Assembly: GCA_943369295.1 (NCBI GenBank)
Contig: CALRMU020000002.1
Span: forward strand, 620,001 to 684,000
DNA from: JAKRSE01 sp943369295
Lineage (GTDB): Bacteria > Armatimonadota > Fimbriimonadia > Fimbriimonadales > Fimbriimonadaceae
Direction: 5' to 3'
DNA length: 64,000 nt
Made by a program: the position numbers and the translations under genes. Below, one piece after another: positions 1 to 7,899 of this stretch (position 1 is its first letter; each line of letters begins with the position of its first letter). A model generated the notes under the pieces. The model did not search any database, was not told the DNA's origin, and worked only from the letters and a program-made list of their open reading frames with translations.

Positions 1-1
1 T

Positions 2-703
2 TCGACTGTCATGGGTCCAACTATGGACCAGCAGATCGTCCGAGAACTCTTTACGAACACAATTGAATCGGCCAAGATTCTTGGCCTGGATTCTGGTCTG
101 CAGGCAGAGCTGGCGGCAGCGAAAAAGAGGCTTGCTCCACACATCATCGGTCCGGACGGCCGACTGCAGGAATGGCTTGAACCTTATGAAGAAGTTGAGC
201 CCCAGCACCGACACGTTTCTCACCTCTACGGTCTGCACCCTAGCAATCAAATCACACCTTGGGGGACTCCTGCGTTGGCTGAGGCGGCTAGAAAGTCCCT
301 GGAAAAGCGGGGCGATGATGGAACGGGTTGGTCCCTGGCCTGGAAGGTCTGTTTCTGGGCTCGGCTAGGCGAGGGGGACAGGGCGAGCAAGCTGCTTAAG
401 CGTTTGATGGTTCCCACCGGCGGAACAGGATTCAACATGACGAACGGGGGAGGGCTCTATGCCAATCTCTTCTGCGCTCATCCTCCTTTTCAGATTGATG
501 GAAACTTTGGCGCTTCGGCTGGAATTGCTGAAATGCTGCTGCAGAGTCATGATGGTGATTTGCGGCTTCTACCGGCTTTGCCATCCGAATGGGCTGGGTC
601 AGGTTCTGTGACCGGCCTTCGCGCTCGTGGCGGTCGAATTGTGGACATCACATGGAAGGATGGGAAGGTGGTCAAACAGAGGGTTCGGACGGCTAGGAAG
701 TAA
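2..703 (+). CDS. GH95-family alpha-L-fucosidase, C-terminal part (5' truncated by window edge)
   Basis: About 233 residues are open from the window edge to a TAA stop, so the true start lies upstream. The sequence carries the signature of the (alpha/alpha)6-barrel of glycoside hydrolase family 95: a HRHVSHLYGLHP block, then RGDDGTGWSLAWK, then FQIDGNFGASAGIAEMLLQ, followed by a short beta-rich tail rich in Gly and Val. Family members hydrolyse terminal alpha-1,2-linked fucose (some act on galactose) and are usually about 750 residues and secreted. The signal peptide and N-terminal domain are outside the window. No gene follows downstream for 1.4 kb. The family call is firm; the sugar specificity is not. 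Confidence 0.88.
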   Translation, partial: STVMGPTMDQQIVRELFTNTIESAKILGLDSGLQAELAAAKKRLAPHIIGPDGRLQEWLEPYEEVEPQHRHVSHLYGLHPSNQITPWGTPALAEAARKSLEKRGDDGTGWSLAWKVCFWARLGEGDRASKLLKRLMVPTGGTGFNMTNGGGLYANLFCAHPPFQIDGNFGASAGIAEMLLQSHDGDLRLLPALPSEWAGSGSVTGLRARGGRIVDITWKDGKVVKQRVRTARK

Positions 704-718
704 TGGCGGGTTAGGTCT

Positions 719-1434
719 GGCCCGACGGCAAGCCGACCGGGAGCGGGCACCCCACTTTGTTGTCTTCGCAGGCTATGAATTCTGTCCGGGAAACCCCCGT
801 CGAGTGGCTCCGAGGAACGAGGAGACGCTCGATGGGGAGAGAAAATTCTCCCCTTCCAACCGCACAGGCTTCACTTTGCAAAGGGGTCTTCGATGGAAGG
901 CGCTGGGTTTGGCTCGCTTTAGGTTTTATGGTGCTATTTCCGGGGCTGCTCTCCGAGCCATCCCCTGTCACCCGCATTCAAGAAATCCGGGATGGATGGT
1001 GAGCGAAAGCTCTGTCTTCCTGGCTTAGCAGAGCTAAACCAGGCCACTGATGCTTTGGCGACTGTCAAGTCCGTCCGGAAACAACCCCGTCGAGTGGCGA
1101 GATTTTAGGGGGATGGCGATGAGGGGCTGGAAAGATGGCTTAAGAAAATCTGTCGAAGGTCAGTTCCGGCCCGACGGCAAGCCAATCGGGACCGGGCACC
1201 CCACTTTGTTGTCTTCGCAGGCTATGAATTCTGTCCGGGAATCCCCCTTCGAGTGGCTCCGAGGAACGAGGAGACGCTCGATGGGGAGAGAAAGATCTCC
1301 CCTTCCAGCCGAACAGGTCTGGAGAACGAATTCTTTATGGTTGGAAGGGGTTGGGGGATGGCGATGAGGGGCTGGAAAGACGGCTTAAGAAAAACTGTCG
1401 AAGGTCAGTTCCGGCCCGACGGCAAGCCGATCGG
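719..1434. repeat. Cluster of imperfect direct repeats (units R1 and R2)
   Basis: Two units recur in this gene-free stretch. R1 occupies about 719-868 and again about 1168-1318 (450-bp offset, roughly 90% alike by eye). R2 occupies about 1109-1190 and 1353-1434 (about 80 bp, a few differences). R1 contains nested inverted repeats: CGAG at 801-804 with CTCG at 828-831, CTCC at 808-811 with GGAG at 821-824, and a GGGGAGA/TCTCCCC hairpin just after. A diverged R1 core lies at 42602-42662. Short open frames run through the repeats but look like by-products of the repeat, not proteins. Confidence 0.75.
942..1048. repeat. Composite element: GC hairpin plus REP-like hairpin
   Basis: A 24-bp hairpin at 942-965 (GGGG arms outside, GCTC/GAGC inside) is followed about 55 bp later by a 21-bp REP-like palindrome at 1021-1041 with the form TGGCTTAGC-AGA-GCTAAACCA. 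The same two hairpins in the same order and spacing occur twice near 42.4 and 42.8 kb. The palindrome is followed by GGCCAC, as in the other intact copies. Confidence 0.7.
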
Positions 1435-1597
1435 ATTGGGGCGCCCATAGGGGAGAGAGTATCTGGCTGAGCAAGAGCAGCGGGTGCCAAGACCTTGGCG
1501 AGGAACGATGCCTAGGTCGTGAGTGGTGACCCAGAAGAAAACTCCAATTCCCCACAACCCAATCAATGAGTATTTACTAAAAACTCAACCTCATAAA

Positions 1598-1633
1598 CAG
1601 TGATCCCCTGGAATAAATCCCAGGGGGTCACTG
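1598..1633. other. Strong 14-bp stem-loop in gene-free region
   Basis: Arms 1598-1611 and 1620-1633 pair over 14 bp with one T-G wobble and an 8-nt loop. No T-run follows on either strand, so this is not a standard intrinsic terminator. The rest of 1435-2057 (about 620 bp) shows no coding frame, no tRNA and no non-coding RNA I can name; a structured RNA cannot be excluded. Confidence 0.5.
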
Positions 1634-2057
1634 TGGGTGGGAGCCTAACACGTTTCGATCTTTGACCTCACACTAACTTCTTGCGAAGCTAGGCGAAATC
1701 TCAGCCAAACTCGACTCGCACAGTCCGAGACTTTCATCTCTTTCTGCTCTGCCCCTACCTGATTCTCCAATGAAGGAGACGTCAGGGCAGACACCCAAAC
1801 CGTTGCATCCGGTCCAACTCAAATAATCCCACAACGAGTGCAGGAGCTAAGCAGTTAAGATGCTTCAGCTTTTTTCGACCTTTGCTTTGCAATTGCCGAA
1901 TTCGAAGTTCCGAAGGTGTTCGTTTCTTATCAGTCAGCAAACCCCTTCACCAAGCTAGTTGGCTCCAGATGCTGAGCAGATTTCCTCGAATCTTCTTTCT
2001 TCTAGTTGGGATCTCTTTTCAGATCTCCCATGTAAATACTACATCAGAAAACTGAAA

Positions 2058-2095
2058 ATGGGGCAGGAAAAATAAAAAGTTTTCCCCCGCCCCAT
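2058..2095 (-). terminator. Intrinsic terminator of the rbsK operon
   Basis: Just past the stop of the ribokinase gene, ATGGGGC (2058-2064) and GCCCCAT (2089-2095) pair, with GGAAAA/TTTTCC continuing the stem. Read on the minus strand, the stem is followed by a T-rich stretch (TTTTC). Confidence 0.7.
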
Positions 2096-2104
2096 GTGAA
2101 TAAG

Positions 2105-2998
2105 TTATTGGCTGGAAATGATGGCTGACACTTCCTGCCAGCTCGGAATCGACTCTTGAGCGCCCTTGCGTGTGGTGCTGAGTGCTGCCGCCACTGAAGC
2201 CACCCTTAGGGCGGGCTGAAGCTGCAGCCCCTTGGAAAGGGCGGCGGCCAGGGCGCCAGTAAAGCAGTCGCCTGCGGCAGTGGTATCAACCGCTTGGACA
2301 GGGTAGGGAGGGACGACTCCGATGCCGGAAGCATAGCTGCCTTGGCTGCCCCGAGTTATCACCACATGCTGAACTCCCTTGGCCAGAAGTGCCTGGCATG
2401 CTTTCTCGCAGTCTTCTTCGGTTTCAACCGGGTGGCCAACGATCAAGGCGGCTTCGTGCTCATTCGGAGTCACCATCCAGGTCCGAGCAAGAATCTCGTC
2501 TGGCACTTCAAAGGCAGGGGCGGGGTTGAGAATCAGCTTGCCGTGCTTCACAGCTTCAGCGATGCCTTCATAGGGAGTCTCTCCCTGCATAACGATCCAG
2601 CTCGGTCTAAGCATGGTCAGCGCGAAACTGACCTTGTCCTCTTTGACCAGCCGGTTTGCACCTGGGCCTACATAGATTGAGTTCGCTCCTTGAGAGCCGA
2701 CAAAGATTCCCGCCGTTCCTGTCGCGACTCCGTCAAGTTCCTGTAGATAGCTGACTCCGACCCCCGCTTTTTGCAGCACTCCCTTAAGAAGAGCGCCACC
2801 GGCATCTTTTCCTAAGCAGCCGACCATCTGGACTCTGCCGCCCATCTTTGCTGCGGCAGTGGCTTGATTGGCACCCTTGCCGCCTGGATGAATTTCGTAG
2901 CCATCGGCAAGAAGAGTTTCACCAGGGCCAGGAATTTTCTCTCCGACCCAAACATGGTCCACGTTGCAGCTGCCAACGACGGCAATCAGCTCATCCAT
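2105..2998 (-). CDS. rbsK: Ribokinase (PfkB family carbohydrate kinase)
   Basis: A cytosolic kinase that phosphorylates D-ribose to ribose-5-phosphate with ATP. At 297 residues it has the usual family length. The first PfkB signature GGKGANQA lies near residue 40 and the second, DTTAAGDCFTGALA, near residue 240 with the catalytic Asp and anion-hole glycines. It is the last gene of a four-gene minus-strand run (unknown gene, nadC, birA, rbsK), 9 bp after birA, and is followed by a terminator hairpin. No ribose transporter is adjacent, so another PfkB substrate is possible, but the GGKGANQA form is typical of ribokinase. Confidence 0.88.
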   Translation of the reverse strand: MDELIAVVGSCNVDHVWVGEKIPGPGETLLADGYEIHPGGKGANQATAAAKMGGRVQMVGCLGKDAGGALLKGVLQKAGVGVSYLQELDGVATGTAGIFVGSQGANSIYVGPGANRLVKEDKVSFALTMLRPSWIVMQGETPYEGIAEAVKHGKLILNPAPAFEVPDEILARTWMVTPNEHEAALIVGHPVETEEDCEKACQALLAKGVQHVVITRGSQGSYASGIGVVPPYPVQAVDTTAAGDCFTGALAAALSKGLQLQPALRVASVAAALSTTRKGAQESIPSWQEVSAIISSQ

Positions 2999-3007
2999 GG
3001 CCCACTT

Positions 3008-3718
3008 CTACCCGGAATCGTCCGTGCCAAACAGTGCTTCGGCCGCAACAACCGATCTTGCCTCACCATCTACTGAGCAGATCAGCTGGCCTTCAGACCC
3101 CAATCCGAGAGCGATGGCTTCTTCTCCCGTCGGAAGTGTGTAGATTTTCCCCGGAGTGTCATCAAGAAGGCTCCAGTAGGGAAGCAGTTCGTGCCAAGTC
3201 TTGATGAGGGCCAGGGGTTGAAGCCGGGCTAGAACCTTCTCTAGGGCTTCATCTGGGGTGAGTGTCACGCTGCGACCCAACAAAAGACTGGTGGCCCGAT
3301 GAGCGATCGAGTCTGGGAATTCAGTATTGGTGAGGTTGATTCCCATTCCGACGATAGGCTGACTAGAACCATCCGCCAGGGTGATTCTCTCTACCAAGAT
3401 TCCCCCTGTCTTCTTTTTCTGAATCGTCAGATCGTTCGGCCACTGAACTCTTATCGAAAAAGCTGCTGCTGCCGCGCAGGCGGTCATCATTCCTGGCAGC
3501 CAGGGGGCAGGGTGATTCCGCCATTCTGGCAGGGCAAGACTGACGGTAAGGCTCTGCGACTCGATGCTTTCCCAGGTTCTATCAAAGCGTCCGCGACCTT
3601 TAAATTGGTGGCGTGCCATGAAGATGGCGGGAAGAGCTTGATCAGAAGATGCTCTTCGTTTCAGCTCGTCCTGCGTCGAATCAATCTCGTCAACGCGTTC
3701 AATCGGCCAATGGCTCAT
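3008..3718 (-). CDS. birA: Biotin--[acetyl-CoA-carboxylase] ligase, catalytic form without DNA-binding domain
   Basis: This enzyme activates biotin as biotinyl-AMP and attaches it to the carrier domain of acetyl-CoA carboxylase and related enzymes. At 236 residues it is a group I ligase: there is no N-terminal helix-turn-helix, so it should not act as a biotin repressor. Seen in order are DEIDSTQDEL, the KGRGR nucleotide-binding loop, VQWPNDL and KTGGILVE, followed by a small C-terminal domain. The ATG overlaps the nadC stop by 4 nt, which suggests translational coupling. Confidence 0.9.
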   Translation of the reverse strand: MSHWPIERVDEIDSTQDELKRRASSDQALPAIFMARHQFKGRGRFDRTWESIESQSLTVSLALPEWRNHPAPWLPGMMTACAAAAAFSIRVQWPNDLTIQKKKTGGILVERITLADGSSQPIVGMGINLTNTEFPDSIAHRATSLLLGRSVTLTPDEALEKVLARLQPLALIKTWHELLPYWSLLDDTPGKIYTLPTGEEAIALGLGSEGQLICSVDGEARSVVAAEALFGTDDSG

Positions 3719-4584
3719 TCGATTTCAAGGTGGAGGGCAAGGGAAGCGGCAGAGTGGGTCAGGGCTCCGATTGAAATGATGTCCACGCCAGTCCGAGCAA
3801 TATCGGCGGCCCGATCCAAGGTGACTCCACCCGAAGCTTCAAGCAGGGCGCGACCCTTGACAAAACTCACGGCTTCCTGCATTTCATCAAGCGACATGTT
3901 GTCGAGCATGATGATCTGTGCGCCACCCTTAAGGGCTTCATCCACCTGACTCAGTTTTTCGCACTCGACTTCTAACGGCACCATGTGGCCGAGGCCATGC
4001 CTTGCTCGGTTGATGGCTTCGGTGATGGAGCCTGCGGCGCGAATGTGGTTGTCCTTGATCAGGAGGCCATCGTAAAGGCCCATGCGGTGGTTTTTGCCTC
4101 CACCACAACGGACTGCGTACTTCTGCAGAGTTCTTAAGCCGGGAACAGTTTTTCTTGTGTCAACAATCTGAACTTTGGTGCCCGCCACAGCATCGACAAA
4201 CTGCCTGGTGAGGCTGGCTGTGCCGCTGAGCATCATGAGAAAGTTGAGAACGGTTCTTTCCCGGCTCAGAAGAAAGGCGCTTCTGGTCAGGCCGTCGATC
4301 AGCCTCTCGCCAGGCTCGACCTTTTCACCGTCGTGGGCGTGCAGCCTTGGGGCGCGATCTGGCCTTTCAGAATCTGTCAGCAGGTGAAGGGCAATGCCCA
4401 GGCCGCAGACAATGCCGGTGCCTTGGCTTTCAATAAACCAATGGCTCGTGTGGTCAGGGTCTAAGAGGGCAGCCGCAAGGTCGCCCGACCCAAGATCCTC
4501 CTTCAGAGCCCCGTCGGCGGATTCCACCCACCCTTCTGGCTCAGGGTGCTTCCAACCCAGCCTCATGTGTTTTTCCTGCGTCAA
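3715..4584 (-). CDS. nadC: Nicotinate-nucleotide pyrophosphorylase (carboxylating), quinolinate phosphoribosyltransferase
   Basis: Converts quinolinate and PRPP to nicotinate mononucleotide, CO2 and pyrophosphate in de novo NAD synthesis. At 289 residues it matches the family. Hallmarks are ALKEDLGSGDL near the start, the substrate loop DTRKTVPGLR, RCGGGKNHRMGLYDG, LIKDNHI, LEVEC, MLDNM and EASGGVTLDR. It overlaps the upstream unknown gene and the downstream birA by 4 nt each. Neighbouring nadA and nadB are not in the window. Confidence 0.95.
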   Translation of the reverse strand: MTQEKHMRLGWKHPEPEGWVESADGALKEDLGSGDLAAALLDPDHTSHWFIESQGTGIVCGLGIALHLLTDSERPDRAPRLHAHDGEKVEPGERLIDGLTRSAFLLSRERTVLNFLMMLSGTASLTRQFVDAVAGTKVQIVDTRKTVPGLRTLQKYAVRCGGGKNHRMGLYDGLLIKDNHIRAAGSITEAINRARHGLGHMVPLEVECEKLSQVDEALKGGAQIIMLDNMSLDEMQEAVSFVKGRALLEASGGVTLDRAADIARTGVDIISIGALTHSAASLALHLEIE

Positions 4585-5072
4585 AGGCCGACAATTGTTT
4601 GGCGGCTTCTGGCGGCAATTTCTTCAATCAGCATGGCATAACGGACTTCCATTCCGCCCCTATTCCAGCCGATGGGCACCTTTGTGTGTCCCGCCACAAG
4701 GTGGGCAATTGGCTTGATTGTCAGACTGCTGCCGTTATAAAGAAGGGTGAATTTATCGTCCGGCTCAGCCTTGATTTCTCGAATCTCGCTGTAGGCAACC
4801 CTCTTGACTCCGCCCTGGTGGGGGAACTCGAAGGCGTCTTCGTAAAGGGTGTAGCCCTTTTCTTCCAAGTGCCTAAAGGTCATATCGGCAATAGCGCCCT
4901 TGCCCAAGTCTTTGGCTGCCCTGGCCACCTTATGAAAGGCATCGCCGATTGAGCCCAAATTGGCATCGATTGATGTCTCTTTGAACTTGCGCTTGCCTTC
5001 TGCTGTGCTTGCTTTGCCGCCTTCATCCAGCCAATGCAGCACGTCGGGGGCTTTGTAATAGATTGGCGCCAT
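4581..5072 (-). CDS. Uncharacterised 163-residue protein heading the nadC operon
   Basis: I do not recognise a family. The start MAPIYYKAP at 5072 is chosen because an AAGGA-like ribosome site lies about 9 nt upstream; the frame stays open further upstream but that part has the composition of non-coding sequence. The protein is soluble and mixed alpha/beta. It has a central stretch rich in charged residues (DKFTLLYNGSSLTIKP) that looks like a beta-sandwich or PH-like strand pattern, and no signal peptide. It overlaps nadC by 4 nt and so is probably co-translated with it. Confidence 0.75.
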   Translation of the reverse strand: MAPIYYKAPDVLHWLDEGGKASTAEGKRKFKETSIDANLGSIGDAFHKVARAAKDLGKGAIADMTFRHLEEKGYTLYEDAFEFPHQGGVKRVAYSEIREIKAEPDDKFTLLYNGSSLTIKPIAHLVAGHTKVPIGWNRGGMEVRYAMLIEEIAARSRQTIVGL

Positions 5073-5370
5073 CAGATTTCGTTCCTTGACCCTATTACCA
5101 TCAGACGCTGCAGAGGGTTGAGGTGGGCTGCGTGTAAGGCGTTTAGCGAGAGGGAGGAGGGAGACGGAATGAAGAATGAGGAAGGAAGATGCGGGGCTAA
5201 GCTTCTTATCTTCCACAATCAATGTCTGGCCTTCCATCACCGGACTTCAGCCTTCGGTCTTCAGCCTCCTGCCTTCTGCCTTCTGCCAGTCCCCCTAAAA
5301 TTACCGGCCGGTTGGGTCCCAGACCTCAGGTACTGGCCCGAAGCGACCGACCATGGTACATTAGAAGGAC

Positions 5371-5461
5371 GGACAGGTGGCTGAGTGGACGAAAGCGCCC
5401 GCCTGCTAAGTGGGTAAGGGATCACATCCCTTCTCGGGTTCGAATCCCGACCTGTCCGCCA
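5371..5461 (+). tRNA. tRNA-Ser (anticodon GCT)
   Basis: The acceptor arms GGACAGG (5371-5377) and CCTGTCC (5451-5457) pair fully; a G discriminator and an encoded CCA end at 5461. The D-arm, the anticodon loop CTGCTAA giving GCT, a long variable arm (AAGGGATCACATCCCTT) and the T-loop TTCGAAT are all present. The long variable arm is as expected for a class II serine tRNA. It decodes AGC/AGU. The transglycosylase gene starts 12 nt after the CCA. Confidence 0.97.
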
Positions 5462-5473
5462 GAAGTTTTCAAT

Positions 5474-6508
5474 ATGAAAAGGATCTTCATTTTGACTTCT
5501 GTTTTGGTTCTGCCTATGGCGGTTCCAGCTCAGACTTTTGATGAGTATTTGACTCTGCGTCGAACTCACAAAATCTCCCAGTCAGTCGGAGCCGCTGCCC
5601 TAGAAACTTTCATCGGCAGCCGAGTGATGGAGGTCCGAGGCCGCACGACCGGCATGATCGGCAATGTGCTGATCCTGGAGAATCCCGATCCCAAGGGTCG
5701 AGAGCTTTACGTTAAAGCTCCGGAATCGCCCGAGTGGCTGAAATCCGGCAGTCAGAACGTCCGCCTTATCGTCAAGGCAATTCGCGAAAGCGAAACTTCA
5801 ATGATCACTGCCGAGCTTCTTGGCGCGATCACAGAGCCTTCTATTGCTGCCTGGGAAGACAGGCAGAACGAAGCGGCAAGGCAGGCCGAACTTAAGAAAG
5901 CTCAGGATGCAGCCCGCAGATCAGCAGGCAGTACAACGAGCCGAAGCGGAGTCGCACCACGAGTTCCATCTGGGAAACTGCCGACCATGGCTGCCAGGGC
6001 AGGAAGCCGAGCTCTCTCGCCTGAAGTCAGAGCCTTGATTCCCACCTACGCTGGCTTTATTCGAAATCAGAACCGGAGGCTTTCCGCTGCGAAAGCGACC
6101 GACATTGCCGAATCGGTGTTGGAATTCAGCGTCTATTTTGGCGTTGATGCCAGGCTGATCATGGCTCTGCTGATGGCAGAAAGCAACTTCAACCCCAACG
6201 CCGTCAGCCACGCCGGCGCCCGAGGGCTGGGTCAGTTGATGCCCGGCACGGCACGAGGACTGGGTGTGAGCAACAGCTTTGACACAGAGCAGAACCTCTA
6301 CGGCACCACAAAGCTTCTTAGGTCGCACCTTGAGAACTACACCAACAAAACTGGAGACTCGTTTAGAGGTCTGGTTTTGGCTCTGGCCGCTTACAATGCT
6401 GGCCCCGGAGCAGTAAGGCGTCACGGCGGAGTTCCTCCTTTCAGAGAAACCCAGAATTACGTAAGAAAGGTGGTTGAGTACTACAAGCGCCTTTCTGGCG
6501 AAAAGTAG
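5474..6508 (+). CDS. Lytic transglycosylase (SLT domain), exported
   Basis: A cell-wall enzyme of 344 residues that cleaves peptidoglycan glycan strands to 1,6-anhydro ends. The start MKRIFILTSVLV opens a signal peptide ending near AVPAQT. An open frame extends upstream but runs through the tRNA, so it is rejected. Residues 25-160 have no recognised domain; a low-complexity Ser/Arg linker follows; the SLT domain covers about 205-340. The catalytic Glu236 sits in AESNFNPNAVS, followed by GARGLGQLMPGTA and LALAAYNAGPGAV. The stop abuts the stop of the convergent GT9 gene with no base between them. Confidence 0.9.
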   Translation: MKRIFILTSVLVLPMAVPAQTFDEYLTLRRTHKISQSVGAAALETFIGSRVMEVRGRTTGMIGNVLILENPDPKGRELYVKAPESPEWLKSGSQNVRLIVKAIRESETSMITAELLGAITEPSIAAWEDRQNEAARQAELKKAQDAARRSAGSTTSRSGVAPRVPSGKLPTMAARAGSRALSPEVRALIPTYAGFIRNQNRRLSAAKATDIAESVLEFSVYFGVDARLIMALLMAESNFNPNAVSHAGARGLGQLMPGTARGLGVSNSFDTEQNLYGTTKLLRSHLENYTNKTGDSFRGLVLALAAYNAGPGAVRRHGGVPPFRETQNYVRKVVEYYKRLSGEK

Positions 6509-7573
6509 TTAGGCCGCTTTATTCAACAAGCTTCTCACCGCCTCCATTACCATGGGGACGGTGATTTGATTTAAGCAGGGGTGTCCGGCAACGGGGCAGT
6601 CAACGGCCATGCAGCCACCGCACGATTGGTGAATCTGCAGCACCCTCACCTCGTCTCCGTAGGGCCGCCAGTCATCTTGAGGGGCGCGGTCACTAAAGAT
6701 GCTGACGACAGGGGTTCCTGCCGCTCGTGCCAAATGAGTTGTGCCGGTATCGACTCCGATAAAAAGCTGACAGTATGAGAGCAGTGCGCCAGAATCCAAA
6801 GGAGAAAACTCACCGCAGGCGTTGTGCCCTTCTCCCCAGGCTGAAATGAGTTTGGCGGCAGATTCCTTTTCAGCCGGACCACCCACGATGATCAGGCTGG
6901 CACTCTGCTCTTTAAGAATCTGTCTGCCAAGCTCCTCAAACCTTTCCAAGGGCCAATCTTTGCTGGACATGGCTGACTTGATTCCCAAAGCAATGAGGGG
7001 TCTGCCCTCAAGGTTTCGGCTGGACAGCCAGCGAGAAATGAGGCTCTGCTGATCTGACGAAAAGTTGAGCCAGGGCAGGGAAAGGTCGGAGGGCGAAGAA
7101 GAGATCCCGCAGTTTTCCAGCCTTTCAAGGCGGCTCAAGACTTGGTGCTTGATCTTGGGGTCTGGTCTGCCATCAATTCGACGGTTGTAAACCTCGTCCT
7201 CAATGCTCTCAAAGCCAATCAGATTTTTGATTCCAGCCAGCTTGAAAAAGAGCCTGTCTCGGCTGACCTGCTTTTCCGATCGCGGAAAGGGGGCCAGGTA
7301 GCAGACTGTATCGAACCCTTGGGCCCGCAGGGAGAGCAGTGCCTTCACCTCTTTAACGGGAAGCTTGCCGCCTCTTTCGTAGTCAAAGACCTTGTCCACC
7401 AAGCCCTGCGGCTGAAGCACATCGGCAGGCGTGATTCTGCCAGCGGGAACCTTGAGCTGCATGAGGGTGAGTTCAGAACCAGCAAAGTGGCGACGAATGG
7501 CTCTGTGCGCCGGAATGGTGGTGAGGACGTCACCCAGCATTCCGATGTTGTAGATCAGCACCTTTTTCGCCAT
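6509..7573 (-). CDS. Glycosyltransferase family 9 (heptosyltransferase-like)
   Basis: A cytosolic, membrane-associated transferase of the ADP-heptose:LPS heptosyltransferase family, 354 residues. The N-terminal MAKKVLIYNIGMLGDVLTTI is the GT9 acceptor-site signature, and the C-terminal GVDTGTTHLARAAGTPVVSIF is the donor-binding signature. A Cys cluster near the end (CGGCMAVDCPVAGHPC) is common in this family. The acceptor is unknown because no lipopolysaccharide or heptose genes lie beside it. It suggests an outer membrane or a heptosylated surface glycan. Confidence 0.85.
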   Translation of the reverse strand: MAKKVLIYNIGMLGDVLTTIPAHRAIRRHFAGSELTLMQLKVPAGRITPADVLQPQGLVDKVFDYERGGKLPVKEVKALLSLRAQGFDTVCYLAPFPRSEKQVSRDRLFFKLAGIKNLIGFESIEDEVYNRRIDGRPDPKIKHQVLSRLERLENCGISSSPSDLSLPWLNFSSDQQSLISRWLSSRNLEGRPLIALGIKSAMSSKDWPLERFEELGRQILKEQSASLIIVGGPAEKESAAKLISAWGEGHNACGEFSPLDSGALLSYCQLFIGVDTGTTHLARAAGTPVVSIFSDRAPQDDWRPYGDEVRVLQIHQSCGGCMAVDCPVAGHPCLNQITVPMVMEAVRSLLNKAA

Positions 7574-7731
7574 GGCTCTGCTCCATTATCGGCTTTTTTG
7601 CAGCGACTGCTGACGTAGTTTTGTCACTCCTGGGCAGTTGTTAACTAATGTTAGGTTCAGATTGGCCCATGGTCCCGATGGCTGTTTTGGTCTTGTGGCA
7701 AGATCACCTCACTCTCACAGGAGGCGGAAGC

Positions 7732-7782
7732 ATGATGAAAATTCACACCAAATACTCCGGCCTCATCTTGGCAGCAATCTAG
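7732..7782 (+). CDS. Possible 16-residue leader peptide
   Basis: A perfect AGGAGG ribosome site about 7 nt upstream precedes ATG ATG AAA and a 16-codon frame reading MMKIHTKYSGLILAAI, then TAG. A hairpin (GGTCCGG/CCGGACC, 7813-7830) and a short CGGCC-CTG-GGCCG stem with TTTT (7868-7884) follow before the acetyltransferase start at 7900. The layout resembles a translated attenuator but has no run of one regulatory codon. It could also be the decayed N-terminus of a lost exported protein. Nothing else is visible in 7574-7899. Confidence 0.3.
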   Translation: MMKIHTKYSGLILAAI

Positions 7783-7899
7783 TCGGTTCTCTACCGCACT
7801 TCGCACCAAGATGGTCCGGCTCCCCGGACCCCAAAACTCCAAACCTTGGCAGTGTTTTTCTGCCCCCGGCCCTGGGCCGTTTTATGGCCTTTTCCTGTT

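Noticed and set aside
757..1450. Several 60-130 residue frames in the 0.7-1.45 kb block
   Set aside because: They are translations of the R1/R2 repeats; the same peptide pieces recur in different frames.
1598..1633. Intrinsic terminator for the GH95 gene
   Set aside because: It is about 900 bp past the stop and no T-run follows; listed as a stem-loop only.
1435..2057. tmRNA, RNase P RNA, SRP RNA or 6S RNA
   Set aside because: I checked for the known core motifs on both strands and saw none that fit.
5222..5473. N-terminal extension of the transglycosylase frame
   Set aside because: It runs through the whole tRNA-Ser gene; the signal peptide at 5474 is the natural start.
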